Assembly: GCA_934274515.1 (NCBI GenBank)
Contig: CAKQTC010000005.1
Span: 1 to 64,000 of the forward strand
Source: an uncultured Clostridia bacterium
GTDB taxonomy: Bacteria > Bacillota > Clostridia > Christensenellales > DTU072
Reading direction: 5' to 3'
DNA: 64,000 nt
The number at the start of each line of letters is the position of its first letter. Positions within the stretch are counted from its first letter, which is position 1. The notes beneath the pieces were generated by a model, which was given only the letters and a program-made list of their open reading frames with translations, was not told where the DNA came from and made no database searches. Of the stretch, positions 15,449 through 24,101 are shown one piece after another. The position numbers were made by a program, and so were the translations under genes.

Positions 15449-16819
15449 TTACGGTTTGATATATTTAGCGGAAAATTCTTTGACTTGCTCCACTATCCAT
15501 TCAAGCGACGGTTTGCCGCTTATGCACGCCACGGCAGTATGGTCGTAACCATAAAAAATTTGCCCGACGTAAGGTACGTTGTTTTCTTTTAGAAGTTTTA
15601 CCATCGTGTCGTAACACGTTGTCGGAACCATCGAATCGGTTGTTACGTCGTCGGGGAACAGATTAAGCAAAAAATTGTCGCTCGTACTTTTATCGATTGC
15701 GCCGTACGCAAGAATAGTCGGACAAGACCCTGCGTCAATGTATGTCACCGGCGAAAACTCGTCTATCTTACTCCATAACGCGGTAAGGTCCGCATCCGCA
15801 GCAAGTTCCCCTTTCCTTATAAGTTCGAGTTCGGGTATGGACTCGTCGGGAAATCCGCTCATCGAATAAAGAAGTTCTACCAACATAGGTTGAAGAATTT
15901 TTTTGATTGACGCAAGTTTATCCCCGGCATACGTCGCGTAAAAATAAGGCTCTATCGTCTTTTTATATCCTATATCGCTAAACTGATTAGGCCCTACTAT
16001 ATCGATTTCAAACGCAATTTCAATCGGCGCGGTGCGTCCTTTTTTATATGCGTATAACGACGATAGGTGTCCGCCTGCGGATATTCCGCCTATTCCGATT
16101 TTGGTTGCGTTTACTCCGATTTCGGGCAAAAGCAATTTTATGTGCGCCACCATTGCGTCTATGTCGCTTAACATCTGCCCTATCGTTCCGCCGCCGATTT
16201 TCATCGTCGCAAGACGATAGTTCATACTAAACACGACGAACCCTTCTCTGACCAGCGCGTCGCAAAGCGCGTTTACGTCACCGTTTTTATCTCCCGACAT
16301 CCACGCTCCCCCGTGCACGATAAGCACCACGGGCGCGGCAGGCTTTATACGACCGAGCGCGTCGGGAAGATATACGTCAAACGTTTGATTGTTGGCAGAA
16401 TTAATTTCGCCCAGCCTCGTCCCGTATATAAGATCTCGATAAATTCTCGCTTGCGTTCCGCTTATAACTTCGCACTTTTTTTCTCCAAGATTTTGCGTAT
16501 CGGAACACACCGTATAGGGTACCGAAACCGTAGTATTCGCCACCCTAACGACGAACTCGCCGCTTCCGGCATTTTCTGTGGAAAAATCGTAAACGTCGTT
16601 TTTGCCTATGCGAATTTTTCTGGTAACTTCGCCGTTTTCGTTCTTTTGTAAAATACGGGAATCGTCAAAATCGAAACTTTGCCCCGCAACGAACACCGTT
16701 TTACCTATGTAGGTATACGTCTTGCCGCTGTTCTCGACAAACGCCGCAACGCAAAGAATTAACGCCATTAGTACAATACCGATAATCGTTCCGCCTAGTA
16801 TTCTGCCCGCCTTCTTCAT
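15449..16819 (-). CDS. Membrane-anchored alpha/beta hydrolase (BD-FAE/carboxylesterase type)
   Basis: About 456 residues from the ATG at 16819, chosen for its ACGGAG SD and because it starts MKKAG before the signal-anchor (about residues 7-29). A beta-rich N-terminal domain (about 35-125) precedes an esterase domain with oxyanion-hole VLIVHGGAW and nucleophile elbow GIGGISAGGH. The catalytic His is probably in the C-terminal GYDHTAVA. The BD-FAE family removes acyl or feruloyl groups from carbohydrates; the substrate here is unknown. It is probably exported and tethered. It converges on the LRR gene. Confidence 0.8.
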   Translation of the reverse strand: MKKAGRILGGTIIGIVLMALILCVAAFVENSGKTYTYIGKTVFVAGQSFDFDDSRILQKNENGEVTRKIRIGKNDVYDFSTENAGSGEFVVRVANTTVSVPYTVCSDTQNLGEKKCEVISGTQARIYRDLIYGTRLGEINSANNQTFDVYLPDALGRIKPAAPVVLIVHGGAWMSGDKNGDVNALCDALVREGFVVFSMNYRLATMKIGGGTIGQMLSDIDAMVAHIKLLLPEIGVNATKIGIGGISAGGHLSSLYAYKKGRTAPIEIAFEIDIVGPNQFSDIGYKKTIEPYFYATYAGDKLASIKKILQPMLVELLYSMSGFPDESIPELELIRKGELAADADLTALWSKIDEFSPVTYIDAGSCPTILAYGAIDKSTSDNFLLNLFPDDVTTDSMVPTTCYDTMVKLLKENNVPYVGQIFYGYDHTAVACISGKPSLEWIVEQVKEFSAKYIKP

Positions 16820-17082
16820 ATCGAACTCCGTCATTGATATTTTTTCAAAATGATTGTACCACATCGCATGGTTCGTGTAAATACGCTAATGCCGATTTTT
16901 CCGTAAAACCTGCCGTTTCGGGCAAAAATATCCGCCACCGTTTCGTTTGTGATTTATTTGTTATTGCTGATTTAACAAAGCATTAACCGAACGGACTTAA
17001 AACGCTCGCCTTAAATCGACGTAAACTCATAGTTTTGTATAAATACGTAAATTTGTGAGGTCGTCGCAAGCCGTCGGGCGTT

Positions 17083-17745
17083 TTATTCGTTTCGCACGGC
17101 TTTTTTCGTACGAACAAACGATGCTACGGAAATAGACATTATTATCACGTATACGATGGCGCAAGAGCAAACGGATAGCGCGCGAGTCGAATTTGCGGTC
17201 ACTCCGCCGTTTACTGCGATAATCGTGTTTTGCAACGTCAATAGCGACACAAGCGCGTCCGCAAGATTAACCGCTCGCCTTGCGTAAGATTGTTTTAGCG
17301 AGCAAGCCACGCTTTTGCGATAGTTTCTTGTCGCGAGAATTATTTTAATAAGCGTGTACGTTGCAACCGCGACGACAGGAACGGAGCCTAATGAAACCAC
17401 GCGTTTTTGAAAAACCATTAAAATCATCGGACCGATAAGGAAAATATTGACGAGTAAAAGCAACACTGCAGAAACGACGTAATATCGGTCAAAATTCTCA
17501 TCGGGATATTGTTTTTCTTTTTTTAGAGCGACGTAAGAAACGCCGCGCACCGAGCAAAGAAGTAAGTAATAAACGGCAACTGAAAATCCGAAATAGTAGT
17601 TTTTCGCTAAGCCGAGATAACCGTTATACACGGCAAAAGAAAAAGCGGTAATTATCGAGAAAAACCCGTCGCGCCACAGTTCTTTTATCTTCACGTTTTT
17701 ATCATTTCGTCCCGTTATTTTTATTCCCACAGACCCCTTTTTCAA
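17083..17745 (-). CDS. Six-segment integral membrane protein, function unknown
   Basis: 220 residues with about six hydrophobic segments spread over the length (for example around residues 30-50, 53-78, 92-113, 120-140, 158-178, 190-212), joined by short basic loops. I do not recognise a family or catalytic motif. It has its own leader: the gap to the next gene downstream (16820-17082) has no clear signal. Alone on its strand between two hydrolases in an accessory region. Confidence 0.65.
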   Translation of the reverse strand: MKKGSVGIKITGRNDKNVKIKELWRDGFFSIITAFSFAVYNGYLGLAKNYYFGFSVAVYYLLLCSVRGVSYVALKKEKQYPDENFDRYYVVSAVLLLLVNIFLIGPMILMVFQKRVVSLGSVPVVAVATYTLIKIILATRNYRKSVACSLKQSYARRAVNLADALVSLLTLQNTIIAVNGGVTANSTRALSVCSCAIVYVIIMSISVASFVRTKKAVRNE

Positions 17746-17802
17746 AAGTATCTTCTTAAAAACTTATTTTATCCTTAAAAATTGCATAATGGAACAAAAA
17801 CT

Positions 17803-17906
17803 TCGGCAAACTTGCGCACCCCCGCACAGAGCGTTCGTCCCCCGTCTTCCCTAAATACGGCAAAAGCGGTCGTTTTGACCGCTTTATGCCGTATTTGGCA
17901 GAAGCA
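17803..17906. repeat. tRNA-Ser-flank repeat, copy A (also hairpin after hydrolase)
   Basis: About 104 bp, roughly 90 percent identical to 19155-19259, which abuts and enters the 3' end of tRNA-Ser. It contains the long inverted repeat (AAATACGGCA...TGCCGTATTT, loop GTTTT) and ends with TGGCAGAAGCA, a mutated copy of the tRNA-Ser 3' end. It lies 21 bp beyond the stop of the hydrolase at 17928 and could terminate it. Confidence 0.85.
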
Positions 17907-17927
17907 ATAGCAACTTAAATCAAAAGA

Positions 17928-18788
17928 CTATGCCAAATTGTCTTGAATAAATTCATAGCATTCGCGTGCGGCAATAATTTTGTATTTACCGTGAAATACG
18001 TGCGGCTCTCCGATGTATGTACGCATAGTGCAATGCTTGATGTTTTTATTGTAATGTGCATATAAACTTTGACTCATGGTGAGAGGAACGATAACATCTT
18101 TTGTCCCTTGCAAAAGCAACACGTTACGGGTATAGCGATTTACATCGTAAGTTGCGCCGTCCACCATTGCATCGTGGTTGAGATTGATAGCGGGGTATTG
18201 CAATATAATTCCGCGAATATCTTCGCTGTGCGTTACCGCACACGTGGCTACCGTCGCGCCGCCCATACTGCTACCGAGCAAGAAGATATTGTCAGCATCT
18301 ACATAATCAAGAGTCTTGATTTTTTCAATTATGGCATTGAGTTCGGCAACTTGCTCCAACACCTTGGTTTCGTAGGCATTATCAACGCCACGTGCAGTAC
18401 CTTTGAACCACGCGCCGCTTTTTTCGCCTTTGGTGCGTTTCGTCCAACCATAGAAGTCAAACGTATAGCACACGATACCGCTTTTTGCAAGGCTCTTCAA
18501 TGTAGCAATGTCTGCTTTGTAATCGCTCTCGGCGCCGTGCGCATAGATGACGGTCGGGTACTTTTTACCGCTTTCCCCTTCGGGAATCATAATCTTGCCG
18601 TAGTGATCAATGCCGTCCGCTTCAATTCTCATAACTTGCGAAGTAAACTTGTATTCTTTTTCGCCGACGCACTCGGCATATCCGACAATACATCCATATA
18701 AAACGGGAATCAGAATTGAAGCGACTAATATAATTCCGCACAAAATACAAAAAATTGTAAATGTTGTTTTTTTCGATAATTTTGACAT
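17928..18788 (-). CDS. Alpha/beta hydrolase with signal anchor
   Basis: 286 residues: an N-terminal membrane segment (about 9-33), then a compact alpha/beta-hydrolase fold with oxyanion segment PTVIYAHGAES, nucleophile elbow LLGSSMGGAT (Ser in GSSMGG), Asp near GTKDVIVP and His in GEPHVFHGK. It matches S9/DLH-type or esterase relatives; the substrate is unknown. AAAGGAG precedes the ATG, and a TTGAAA-N17-TACAAT promoter lies just upstream. It is flanked on both sides by repeats of tRNA-Ser-adjacent sequence, and its codon use looks less GC-ending than its neighbours, consistent with acquisition. Confidence 0.82.
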   Translation of the reverse strand: MSKLSKKTTFTIFCILCGIILVASILIPVLYGCIVGYAECVGEKEYKFTSQVMRIEADGIDHYGKIMIPEGESGKKYPTVIYAHGAESDYKADIATLKSLAKSGIVCYTFDFYGWTKRTKGEKSGAWFKGTARGVDNAYETKVLEQVAELNAIIEKIKTLDYVDADNIFLLGSSMGGATVATCAVTHSEDIRGIILQYPAINLNHDAMVDGATYDVNRYTRNVLLLQGTKDVIVPLTMSQSLYAHYNKNIKHCTMRTYIGEPHVFHGKYKIIAARECYEFIQDNLA

Positions 18789-19248
18789 AAGACTCTCCTT
18801 TGAATTCCTTCAATACATTGTATAATAGAGCAACGATTTTTTCAACCCCTTATAACATTTTAACGCAGTATTTTGATAAACGAATCTAAGTGGCACCGCG
18901 ACGAATACTTGACTTATACGACGAATACTTGACTTATACAAGCGCGGCACTTTGCGGCACGGTCTATCATTTACCGAACAATCCACTTAAACTCGAAAAA
19001 AACAAACTATATGTCGGTCGTTTTGACTGCTTTATGCCGTATTTGGCGGAAGCAGAGGGATAACTCGTACCTTTTCTTTCTCTTTATTAGTTCTTTCGTG
19101 CTGATTTCTTTCTTCCCGTCGTTATCGTTTCTACCACCTCGTCAGGTTTGCCTATCGGCAAACTTACGCACCCCCACACGGAGCGTTCGTCCCCCGTTTC
19201 CCCCTAAATACGGCAAAAGCGGTCGTTTTGACCGCTTTATGCCGTATT
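18789..19248. other. Intergenic region with repeats, no gene
   Basis: This 460-bp gap holds the hydrolase promoter, a perfect 20-bp tandem duplication (18899-18918 and 18919-18938) and two tRNA-Ser-flank repeats (19015-19061 and 19155-19248). No open frame here has an SD or looks coding. Confidence 0.65.
19015..19061. repeat. tRNA-Ser 3'-end repeat, copy C
   Basis: These 47 bp match 19220-19266 with one mismatch. They therefore include 18 bp of the tRNA-Ser 3' end (19044-19061, TGGCGGAAGCAGAGGGAT) without the rest of the tRNA. This is the pattern left by insertion or duplication at a tRNA 3' end. Confidence 0.85.
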
Positions 19249-19266
19249 TGGCGGAAGCAGAGGGAT
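19155..19266. repeat. tRNA-Ser-flank repeat, copy B, with terminator-like hairpin
   Basis: This is the parental copy: 19249-19266 is the 3' end of the intact tRNA-Ser. The inverted repeat 19206-19224 with 19230-19249 (one bulged base) makes a strong hairpin directly after the tRNA, probably its terminator. Confidence 0.85.
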
Positions 19267-19337
19267 TCGAACCCCCGTGGGCTTGCGCCCAAACGGTTTT
19301 CAAGACCGCCTCGTTATGACCGCTTCGATATGCTTCC
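19249..19337 (-). tRNA. tRNA-Ser (TGA anticodon)
   Basis: The 89-nt reverse complement has acceptor GGAAGCA/TGCTTCC, discriminator G and encoded CCA. Anticodon loop CTTGAAA gives TGA, and a long variable arm (GGGCGCAAGCCC) shows class II structure. T-loop is TTCGAAT. Confidence 0.95.
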
Positions 19338-19394
19338 GTGTGCTTGTTCTTTTCCTCTTCCCTACTTATCGCCTGCCATTTTAAGACTTACTAT

Positions 19395-19423
19395 ATTATG
19401 GACGTTTTTTGTGATTTTGTCAA
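19395..19423 (-). promoter_or_regulatory. Promoter of tRNA-Ser
   Basis: On the minus strand TTGACA (19418-19423), a 17-bp spacer and CATAAT (19395-19400) lie about 58 bp upstream of the mature tRNA 5' end. Confidence 0.65.
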
Positions 19424-19496
19424 CTTATTTACTTCCCAACTCGCCTCGTTCTTTGCCAAAATTTCTTGTTTTATGAAATCGCTATTAATCTAACAT

Positions 19497-19526
19497 CTCT
19501 TTACCGCAACGCGTTGCGGTAAAGAG
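19497..19526. terminator. Perfect 30-bp palindrome after the GH16 gene
   Basis: Positions 19497-19511 are the exact reverse complement of 19512-19526 (begins CTCTTTACCGCAAC). It lies 50 bp beyond the GH16 stop and upstream of the tRNA-Ser promoter. No U-run follows, so it may be a transcript end or a protein-binding site. Confidence 0.5.
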
Positions 19527-19576
19527 TTTATGTTATCTCGGTGATTATCGTCTGTCGTTTGAACGTATCTCTCCGA

Positions 19577-20536
19577 CTATTGATAATGTCTTACGTAGTC
19601 GATAACGAAGTCTGCCGATTTTGACCAATCGTTCAACTCGGTATCCGGATTCTTAAACATCGTCGGATTTCCCCAAGCGACGCCCGTTTCCGGAATCCCG
19701 TCTTTGTTCACTTTGCCGCCGATTTCGGTCGATATTATCATATATTCGTCTATTATCGATACGTGTCCGCCGGCATCTGTCTTCCACACGACTTTCCCGT
19801 CTACATAAAAAATGTATATTTCTTCATTCCAATAAAGACCGTAAGTGTGAAACTCGTCATATACGTCTCCGAGTTCGTTTATCAGCCACTTTATATTTGT
19901 AATTGTCCTGTGCTTAGCACCGTATCCGCCGATATGCACCGTTTGTTGCACCTTTTCTCTCGGATACGCCGGCGCTTCAAAAACGTCTATTTCATTGCCT
20001 GCAGACTTGCCGTCGTCGTTGCCGTTATGAAACTCGTCGCCTACGGGCATAAACCAAAACGCCGACCATATTCCGTACGCTTTGGGTAACTTACACCGTA
20101 TTTCATAGTACCCAAACTTCGATTCGTACCTGTCTTGCGAACTAAGCGCACCGGTATAATAATACCCGTCGTCGGCTTTATAAGTCTTTATCGTGGCAAA
20201 CCCGTCCGAAACGGAAACCGCGTCCGTAGACCAGTACCCGCCACGGCGGGGGTAGCGGTTGTCTTCGTGACCTTCGCCTTCGATAAGCCACTTTTCGCCG
20301 TCTATCTCCGTTCCGTCGAATTCGTCGCTCCATACGAGTTTCGCTCCGCTTAGATATTGCTCAAGACTAAACTCGTACTTCTTGTCTGCATATATCCCGA
20401 ACCACAACCCGATCGCGACTATAACAATCGAACCAAGCAAACTGCAAACCACAATCAATGCGATTGCCTTTTTCGTTAATTTTTTCCGTTTCGGTTTTAC
20501 ACCGTTCTCTATGGTTTTTATTTCGGTTTTTCTCAT
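19577..20536 (-). CDS. GH16 family glucanase, membrane-anchored
   Basis: 319 residues: a cytoplasmic basic stretch, one membrane anchor (about residues 25-50), then a GH16 jelly-roll. The catalytic signature is NEIDVFEAP at about residues 187-195, where the first Glu is the nucleophile and the last Glu the acid/base. Substrate-lining tryptophans are seen in LVWSDEFDG, GIWSAFWFMP and AGGHVSIIDEY. GH16 enzymes cut beta-1,3/1,4-glucans, laminarin or algal galactans; the exact substrate is not readable. ATG at 20536. iorB ends 12 bp upstream, so it may share that transcript. Confidence 0.88.
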   Translation of the reverse strand: MRKTEIKTIENGVKPKRKKLTKKAIALIVVCSLLGSIVIVAIGLWFGIYADKKYEFSLEQYLSGAKLVWSDEFDGTEIDGEKWLIEGEGHEDNRYPRRGGYWSTDAVSVSDGFATIKTYKADDGYYYTGALSSQDRYESKFGYYEIRCKLPKAYGIWSAFWFMPVGDEFHNGNDDGKSAGNEIDVFEAPAYPREKVQQTVHIGGYGAKHRTITNIKWLINELGDVYDEFHTYGLYWNEEIYIFYVDGKVVWKTDAGGHVSIIDEYMIISTEIGGKVNKDGIPETGVAWGNPTMFKNPDTELNDWSKSADFVIDYVRHYQ

Positions 20537-20548
20537 ATCGCTATAATT

Positions 20549-21106
20549 TTACTCCGCGGCATAGCCGTATTCAAATGCTCTGTCGTTAATTTCAGTAAGT
20601 TTTTGCGGTATCGACGCCATAAGCGCCGCTTTCATTTTGTCTTTGTCCAGTTTCATTATCTTGGTAAACGCGCCTATCATAACCGAGTTCGCCGCTTTAC
20701 TGTTTCCTGCTTTTTCCGCAAGCCCGAGCGCGTCTACCGCAAATTTGTTTTTCGGCAGTCTTTCCTCGATGTCGCTCGGATACTCGCACGCGCCGATAAC
20801 TACGGGCATCGGCATTATTTCCTGCGTCGAATATAACATCATTCCGCCTTCCTTCAAATAATGAGCATATCGCAACGCTTCTAGTTTTTCAAACGCAATA
20901 ACCACATCCGCTCCGCCCGTTTCGATAATCGGCGAATAAATGTCTTTACCGAGCCTTACAAACGTGATTACGCTGCCTCCCCTTTGACTCATTCCGTGTA
21001 CTTCGCTAAGTTTGCAGTCAAGTCCGTTGTCTAAAGCATACCGACCCAACACTCTGCTCGCGAGAAGAGTACCCTGTCCGCCTACGCCTGCTATAAGTAT
21101 GTCCAT
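20549..21106 (-). CDS. iorB: Indolepyruvate:ferredoxin oxidoreductase, beta subunit
   Basis: About 185 residues from the ATG at 21106 (SD AAGGAG), the start that opens MDILIAGVGGQGTLLASRVL, a typical gamma/beta-domain N-terminus. A longer frame to 21178 would overlap iorA by 70 bp. Together with IorA it oxidatively decarboxylates aryl-pyruvates (indole-, phenyl-, hydroxyphenylpyruvate) to aryl-acetyl-CoA, reducing ferredoxin. The start lies 2 bp beyond the iorA stop, so the two are co-translated. Family identity is firm. Confidence 0.93.
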   Translation of the reverse strand: MDILIAGVGGQGTLLASRVLGRYALDNGLDCKLSEVHGMSQRGGSVITFVRLGKDIYSPIIETGGADVVIAFEKLEALRYAHYLKEGGMMLYSTQEIMPMPVVIGACEYPSDIEERLPKNKFAVDALGLAEKAGNSKAANSVMIGAFTKIMKLDKDKMKAALMASIPQKLTEINDRAFEYGYAAE

Positions 21107-21108
21107 AA

Positions 21109-22827
21109 TTATTTGTTCTCCTTTCCTCTTATCGCGCCGAATCGACAAACCTTTTGGCAAAGTCCGCACTCCGTACATAACGATACGTCGATTTTAACGC
21201 CGCTTTCCGTGCTGCTTATCGCGGGACAGCCGAGTTTCATACACGCTTTGCAGTTTTTACAGTTCTCTACCGTAAACCCGTCGTAAAGCCTTTTTGTGAG
21301 CAGTACGCACGGGCGTTTGCTTACAATAACAGATACTCCGTCTCGCGACAGTTCGGTTTTTACCGTTTCTTTGAACGCGTCGAGATCGTACGGGTCAACG
21401 GTAACGACCGAGTCCGCTCCGACCGCCTTGCACACCGTTTCGAGATCGAGTTCGTAAGTCTGCTCGTTGCGTATCGTCTTGCCGTTCGCAGGGTTGTTTT
21501 GATGCCCCGTCATTCCCGTGGTGCGGTTGTCGAGAATGATAACCGTTACGTTCGCTTTGTTGTAAACCGCGTCGATAAGACCGGTAATTCCGCTATGAAT
21601 AAACGTAGAATCCCCGATAACCGCAACCGTATGCTCGTGCGCTTTCGGGTCGGCTTTGTCCGCACCTATCGCCATTCCTATGCTCGCTCCCATACATACC
21701 GTGGCGTCAATCGCGCCGAGCGGCGGTATCGCGCCCAAAGTGTAACAGCCTATATCTCCCATTACGGTAAGGTTGAGTTTTTTAAGCGTGTAAAACACCC
21801 CTCTGTGCGGACATCCCGCGCAAAGTACGGGTGGGCGGGCGGGAACTTGCGCGGGGACGGCGGAAACCGAAACTCCCAAAACTTTTTCCCGTATCGTGTT
21901 GACGGAAAACTCCCCTTGACGAGAAAAAATATTTTTCCCTTCGACCTGCAACCCGTGCAGTTTGATAAGCCCTTCGATATGCGGTTCGAGTTCTTCCGCC
22001 ACAATGCACCTGTCTACGCCGGCAACGAATTCTTCGATGAGTTTGTAAGGCAGCGGATATACCGTGCCGAGTTTCAATACGCTCGCTTCGGGCAACGCTT
22101 CTCTAACGTACTGATATACTCCCCCTGCCGTAATAATACCGATTTTTTTGTCGCGGTACTCTATCCTGTTTATCGAAAAATCGTTCGCGTCGGAAGAAAG
22201 TTTGTTTAGCCTTTCTTCCACCGCGACGTGACGCTTGATGGCGTTTGCCGGCATCATAACGTACTTCCCGATGTTCTTTACGAACCCCTTTTCTTCGGGA
22301 ACGACTCTGTCGCAAAATTCCACCATACTCTGAGAATGCGCGACCCTCGTCGTTATTCTCAAAATAACGGGCGTATCGTACTTTTCGCTGATTTCAAACG
22401 CGAATTTGGTAAATTCTTTCGCCTCTGCGCTGTCCGACGGTTCGATGACCGGTACGTTCGCCGCGCGCGCGATTAACCGCGTGTCTTGTTCGTTTTGCGA
22501 AGAAAACATAGACGGGTCGTCCGCAACCGCAAACACAAGTCCTGCGTTTACCCCGGTGTAAGCCGCGGTAAAAAGCGGGTCGCTCGCAACGTTAAGCCCT
22601 ACGTGTTTCATCGAAACAATCGTTCTCGCTCCGTGAAACGAACTACCTATCGCGACTTCCGCCGCAACTTTCTCGTTTGGCGACCATTCGGCGTAAATTT
22701 CGGGATAACGCGATATTTCTTCGGTTATTTCCGTGCTAGGCGTTCCGGGATACGCCGTGGCGACTTTAACTCCCGCCTCGTACGCCCCCCTTGCGACGGC
22801 AAAATCCCCTAAAAGTAATTTTTTCAT
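21109..22827 (-). CDS. iorA: Indolepyruvate:ferredoxin oxidoreductase, alpha subunit
   Basis: 572 residues. The N-terminal pyrimidine-binding region starts near GVKVATAYPGTPSTEI. The ThDP-binding domain (about 345-470) has PPVLCAGCPHRGVFYTL, a GDIGCYTLG motif and GDSTFIHSGITGL followed by DNRTTGMTGHQ. A C-terminal 2 x 4Fe-4S ferredoxin domain (about 515-570) has CKNCKACMKLGCP and CTECGLCQKVC. All hallmarks of IorA are present. SD GGAGG precedes the ATG. PaaK and the ACT protein at 44.5-46.2 kb probably act on the products. Confidence 0.96.
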   Translation of the reverse strand: MKKLLLGDFAVARGAYEAGVKVATAYPGTPSTEITEEISRYPEIYAEWSPNEKVAAEVAIGSSFHGARTIVSMKHVGLNVASDPLFTAAYTGVNAGLVFAVADDPSMFSSQNEQDTRLIARAANVPVIEPSDSAEAKEFTKFAFEISEKYDTPVILRITTRVAHSQSMVEFCDRVVPEEKGFVKNIGKYVMMPANAIKRHVAVEERLNKLSSDANDFSINRIEYRDKKIGIITAGGVYQYVREALPEASVLKLGTVYPLPYKLIEEFVAGVDRCIVAEELEPHIEGLIKLHGLQVEGKNIFSRQGEFSVNTIREKVLGVSVSAVPAQVPARPPVLCAGCPHRGVFYTLKKLNLTVMGDIGCYTLGAIPPLGAIDATVCMGASIGMAIGADKADPKAHEHTVAVIGDSTFIHSGITGLIDAVYNKANVTVIILDNRTTGMTGHQNNPANGKTIRNEQTYELDLETVCKAVGADSVVTVDPYDLDAFKETVKTELSRDGVSVIVSKRPCVLLTKRLYDGFTVENCKNCKACMKLGCPAISSTESGVKIDVSLCTECGLCQKVCRFGAIRGKENK

Positions 22828-22848
22828 AAGTACTGTTCCTCCAACCGC

Positions 22849-23733
22849 TTATTTAAGCGTAAGCGTCGCTTCTTCCTTTTTCTCTTCGGGCGGTAACGGC
22901 GGTATACCGTTTTTATACCATATCCGTCCTCCGCGTTTTTTCTTGACGACCAAAACCGTCACCAACCCGGCTATAAACAACACCGCCATAACGAAACTAA
23001 ACACCATAACCGTGTTAAATCCCATCTTTTTGTCAAACGCGTTCGTTTCCGAGCGGAAAATTTCCATTACTCCGCGAACGGTGCAGTACCAGGCAAAATA
23101 AGCGAGAGAACCGAACCCGGTAACGGCTATCCGTTTTACCAAAATGCTCAGCACGATAAACCCGATTACGTTAAGCACCATTTCATAGAAGAAAGTCGCT
23201 TGAAACCAACCTCCTTCGCTCGCGATGTAAACGCCGAGCGGAAACCATTGCGCCGACGGGTTCGTTATCGGTTGTCCGTACAATTCCTGATTGAAAAAGT
23301 TTCCCCATCTCCCCATAGCCTGAGCAAGCAGAACCGTCGGAAAAACTATATCCGTAACCTTAATAATGTTCTTTTTATAAATTTTCGACCAAATAAGCGC
23401 GCCTAAACATCCGCCGGGAACGCCCCACATTATCGTAAGTCCGCCCTTCCAAATGGCTATCGTGTTCACAAACGCGTTCCAGTCGTACGGCTTGACGAAA
23501 TAATCTTTGTAATTCGACACGACGTATCCAAGTCGCGCAAAAATAACCGCCATCGGTATCGCTATGAGAAACAACACCAACATATCGTCGCTGCTTACGT
23601 TTATCCGCTTAACTCTCCTTATGGAAACGAGCAACGCGGTCACCATCGCAACCGTAATAAAAATCCCGTACCACGCAACCGTTACTTTGCCTATCGAAAA
23701 CGCCACCGGGCTGACTTTTCCGGTCCAATGCAT
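22849..23733 (-). CDS. lgt: Prolipoprotein diacylglyceryl transferase
   Basis: 294 residues with about seven membrane segments and the Lgt signature around GRWGNFFNQELYGQPI at about residues 145-160. Lgt moves diacylglycerol from phosphatidylglycerol to the lipobox cysteine of prolipoproteins, such as the HtrA-like and LRR lipoproteins of this window. A hydrophilic C-terminal tail rich in Lys/Glu/Pro is longer than in Bacillus Lgt. The ATG has SD GGAGG. The gene ends 21 bp before iorA starts. Confidence 0.95.
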   Translation of the reverse strand: MHWTGKVSPVAFSIGKVTVAWYGIFITVAMVTALLVSIRRVKRINVSSDDMLVLFLIAIPMAVIFARLGYVVSNYKDYFVKPYDWNAFVNTIAIWKGGLTIMWGVPGGCLGALIWSKIYKKNIIKVTDIVFPTVLLAQAMGRWGNFFNQELYGQPITNPSAQWFPLGVYIASEGGWFQATFFYEMVLNVIGFIVLSILVKRIAVTGFGSLAYFAWYCTVRGVMEIFRSETNAFDKKMGFNTVMVFSFVMAVLFIAGLVTVLVVKKKRGGRIWYKNGIPPLPPEEKKEEATLTLK

Positions 23734-24101
23734 AATATAAGCCTCCGTGCTTCGGTATCCCCGAAACGTTTTTTTATGTAGTTTTTAATTTTACTATAAA
23801 AATATTTTTTTGTAAAGTATTACTCTTGTTAAGAGTGTTTATATATGCTATACTAATGCGTACGAAACGGAAACGCTTATTCCCTCTTGCTCGCGTCAAC
23901 GCCCGATTTGTTACGTCTATTCGCTCGTTCGGTATACCGGCATTGCGATTAAGGCGTCCCTAAATCGCGGTTTTACGGACAAATAAAAGCGTTTGCTCCG
24001 TACGAAAAAAAATTTGCGTTTTGAAAAACCGCATTAACGGAAAAACGCTTAATCTTACCTTTATCGTTGTTCGCCGGAAATCGACGAAAGGATTGTTACT
24101 T
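23734..24101. other. Intergenic region between divergent lgt and the YitT-like gene
   Basis: 368 bp, no gene supported. A possible plus-strand promoter is TTGTTA (23826-23831), a 17-bp spacer and TATACT (23849-23854). Its -35 lies within the inverted repeat ACTCTT-GTT-AAGAGT, a possible operator. The leader to the ATG at 24102 would be about 240 nt; I see no known riboswitch in it. Confidence 0.5.

Noticed and set aside
19011..19319. Coding frame across the tRNA-Ser flank
   Set aside because: It overlaps the tRNA and repeat copies, without SD or recognisable protein features.
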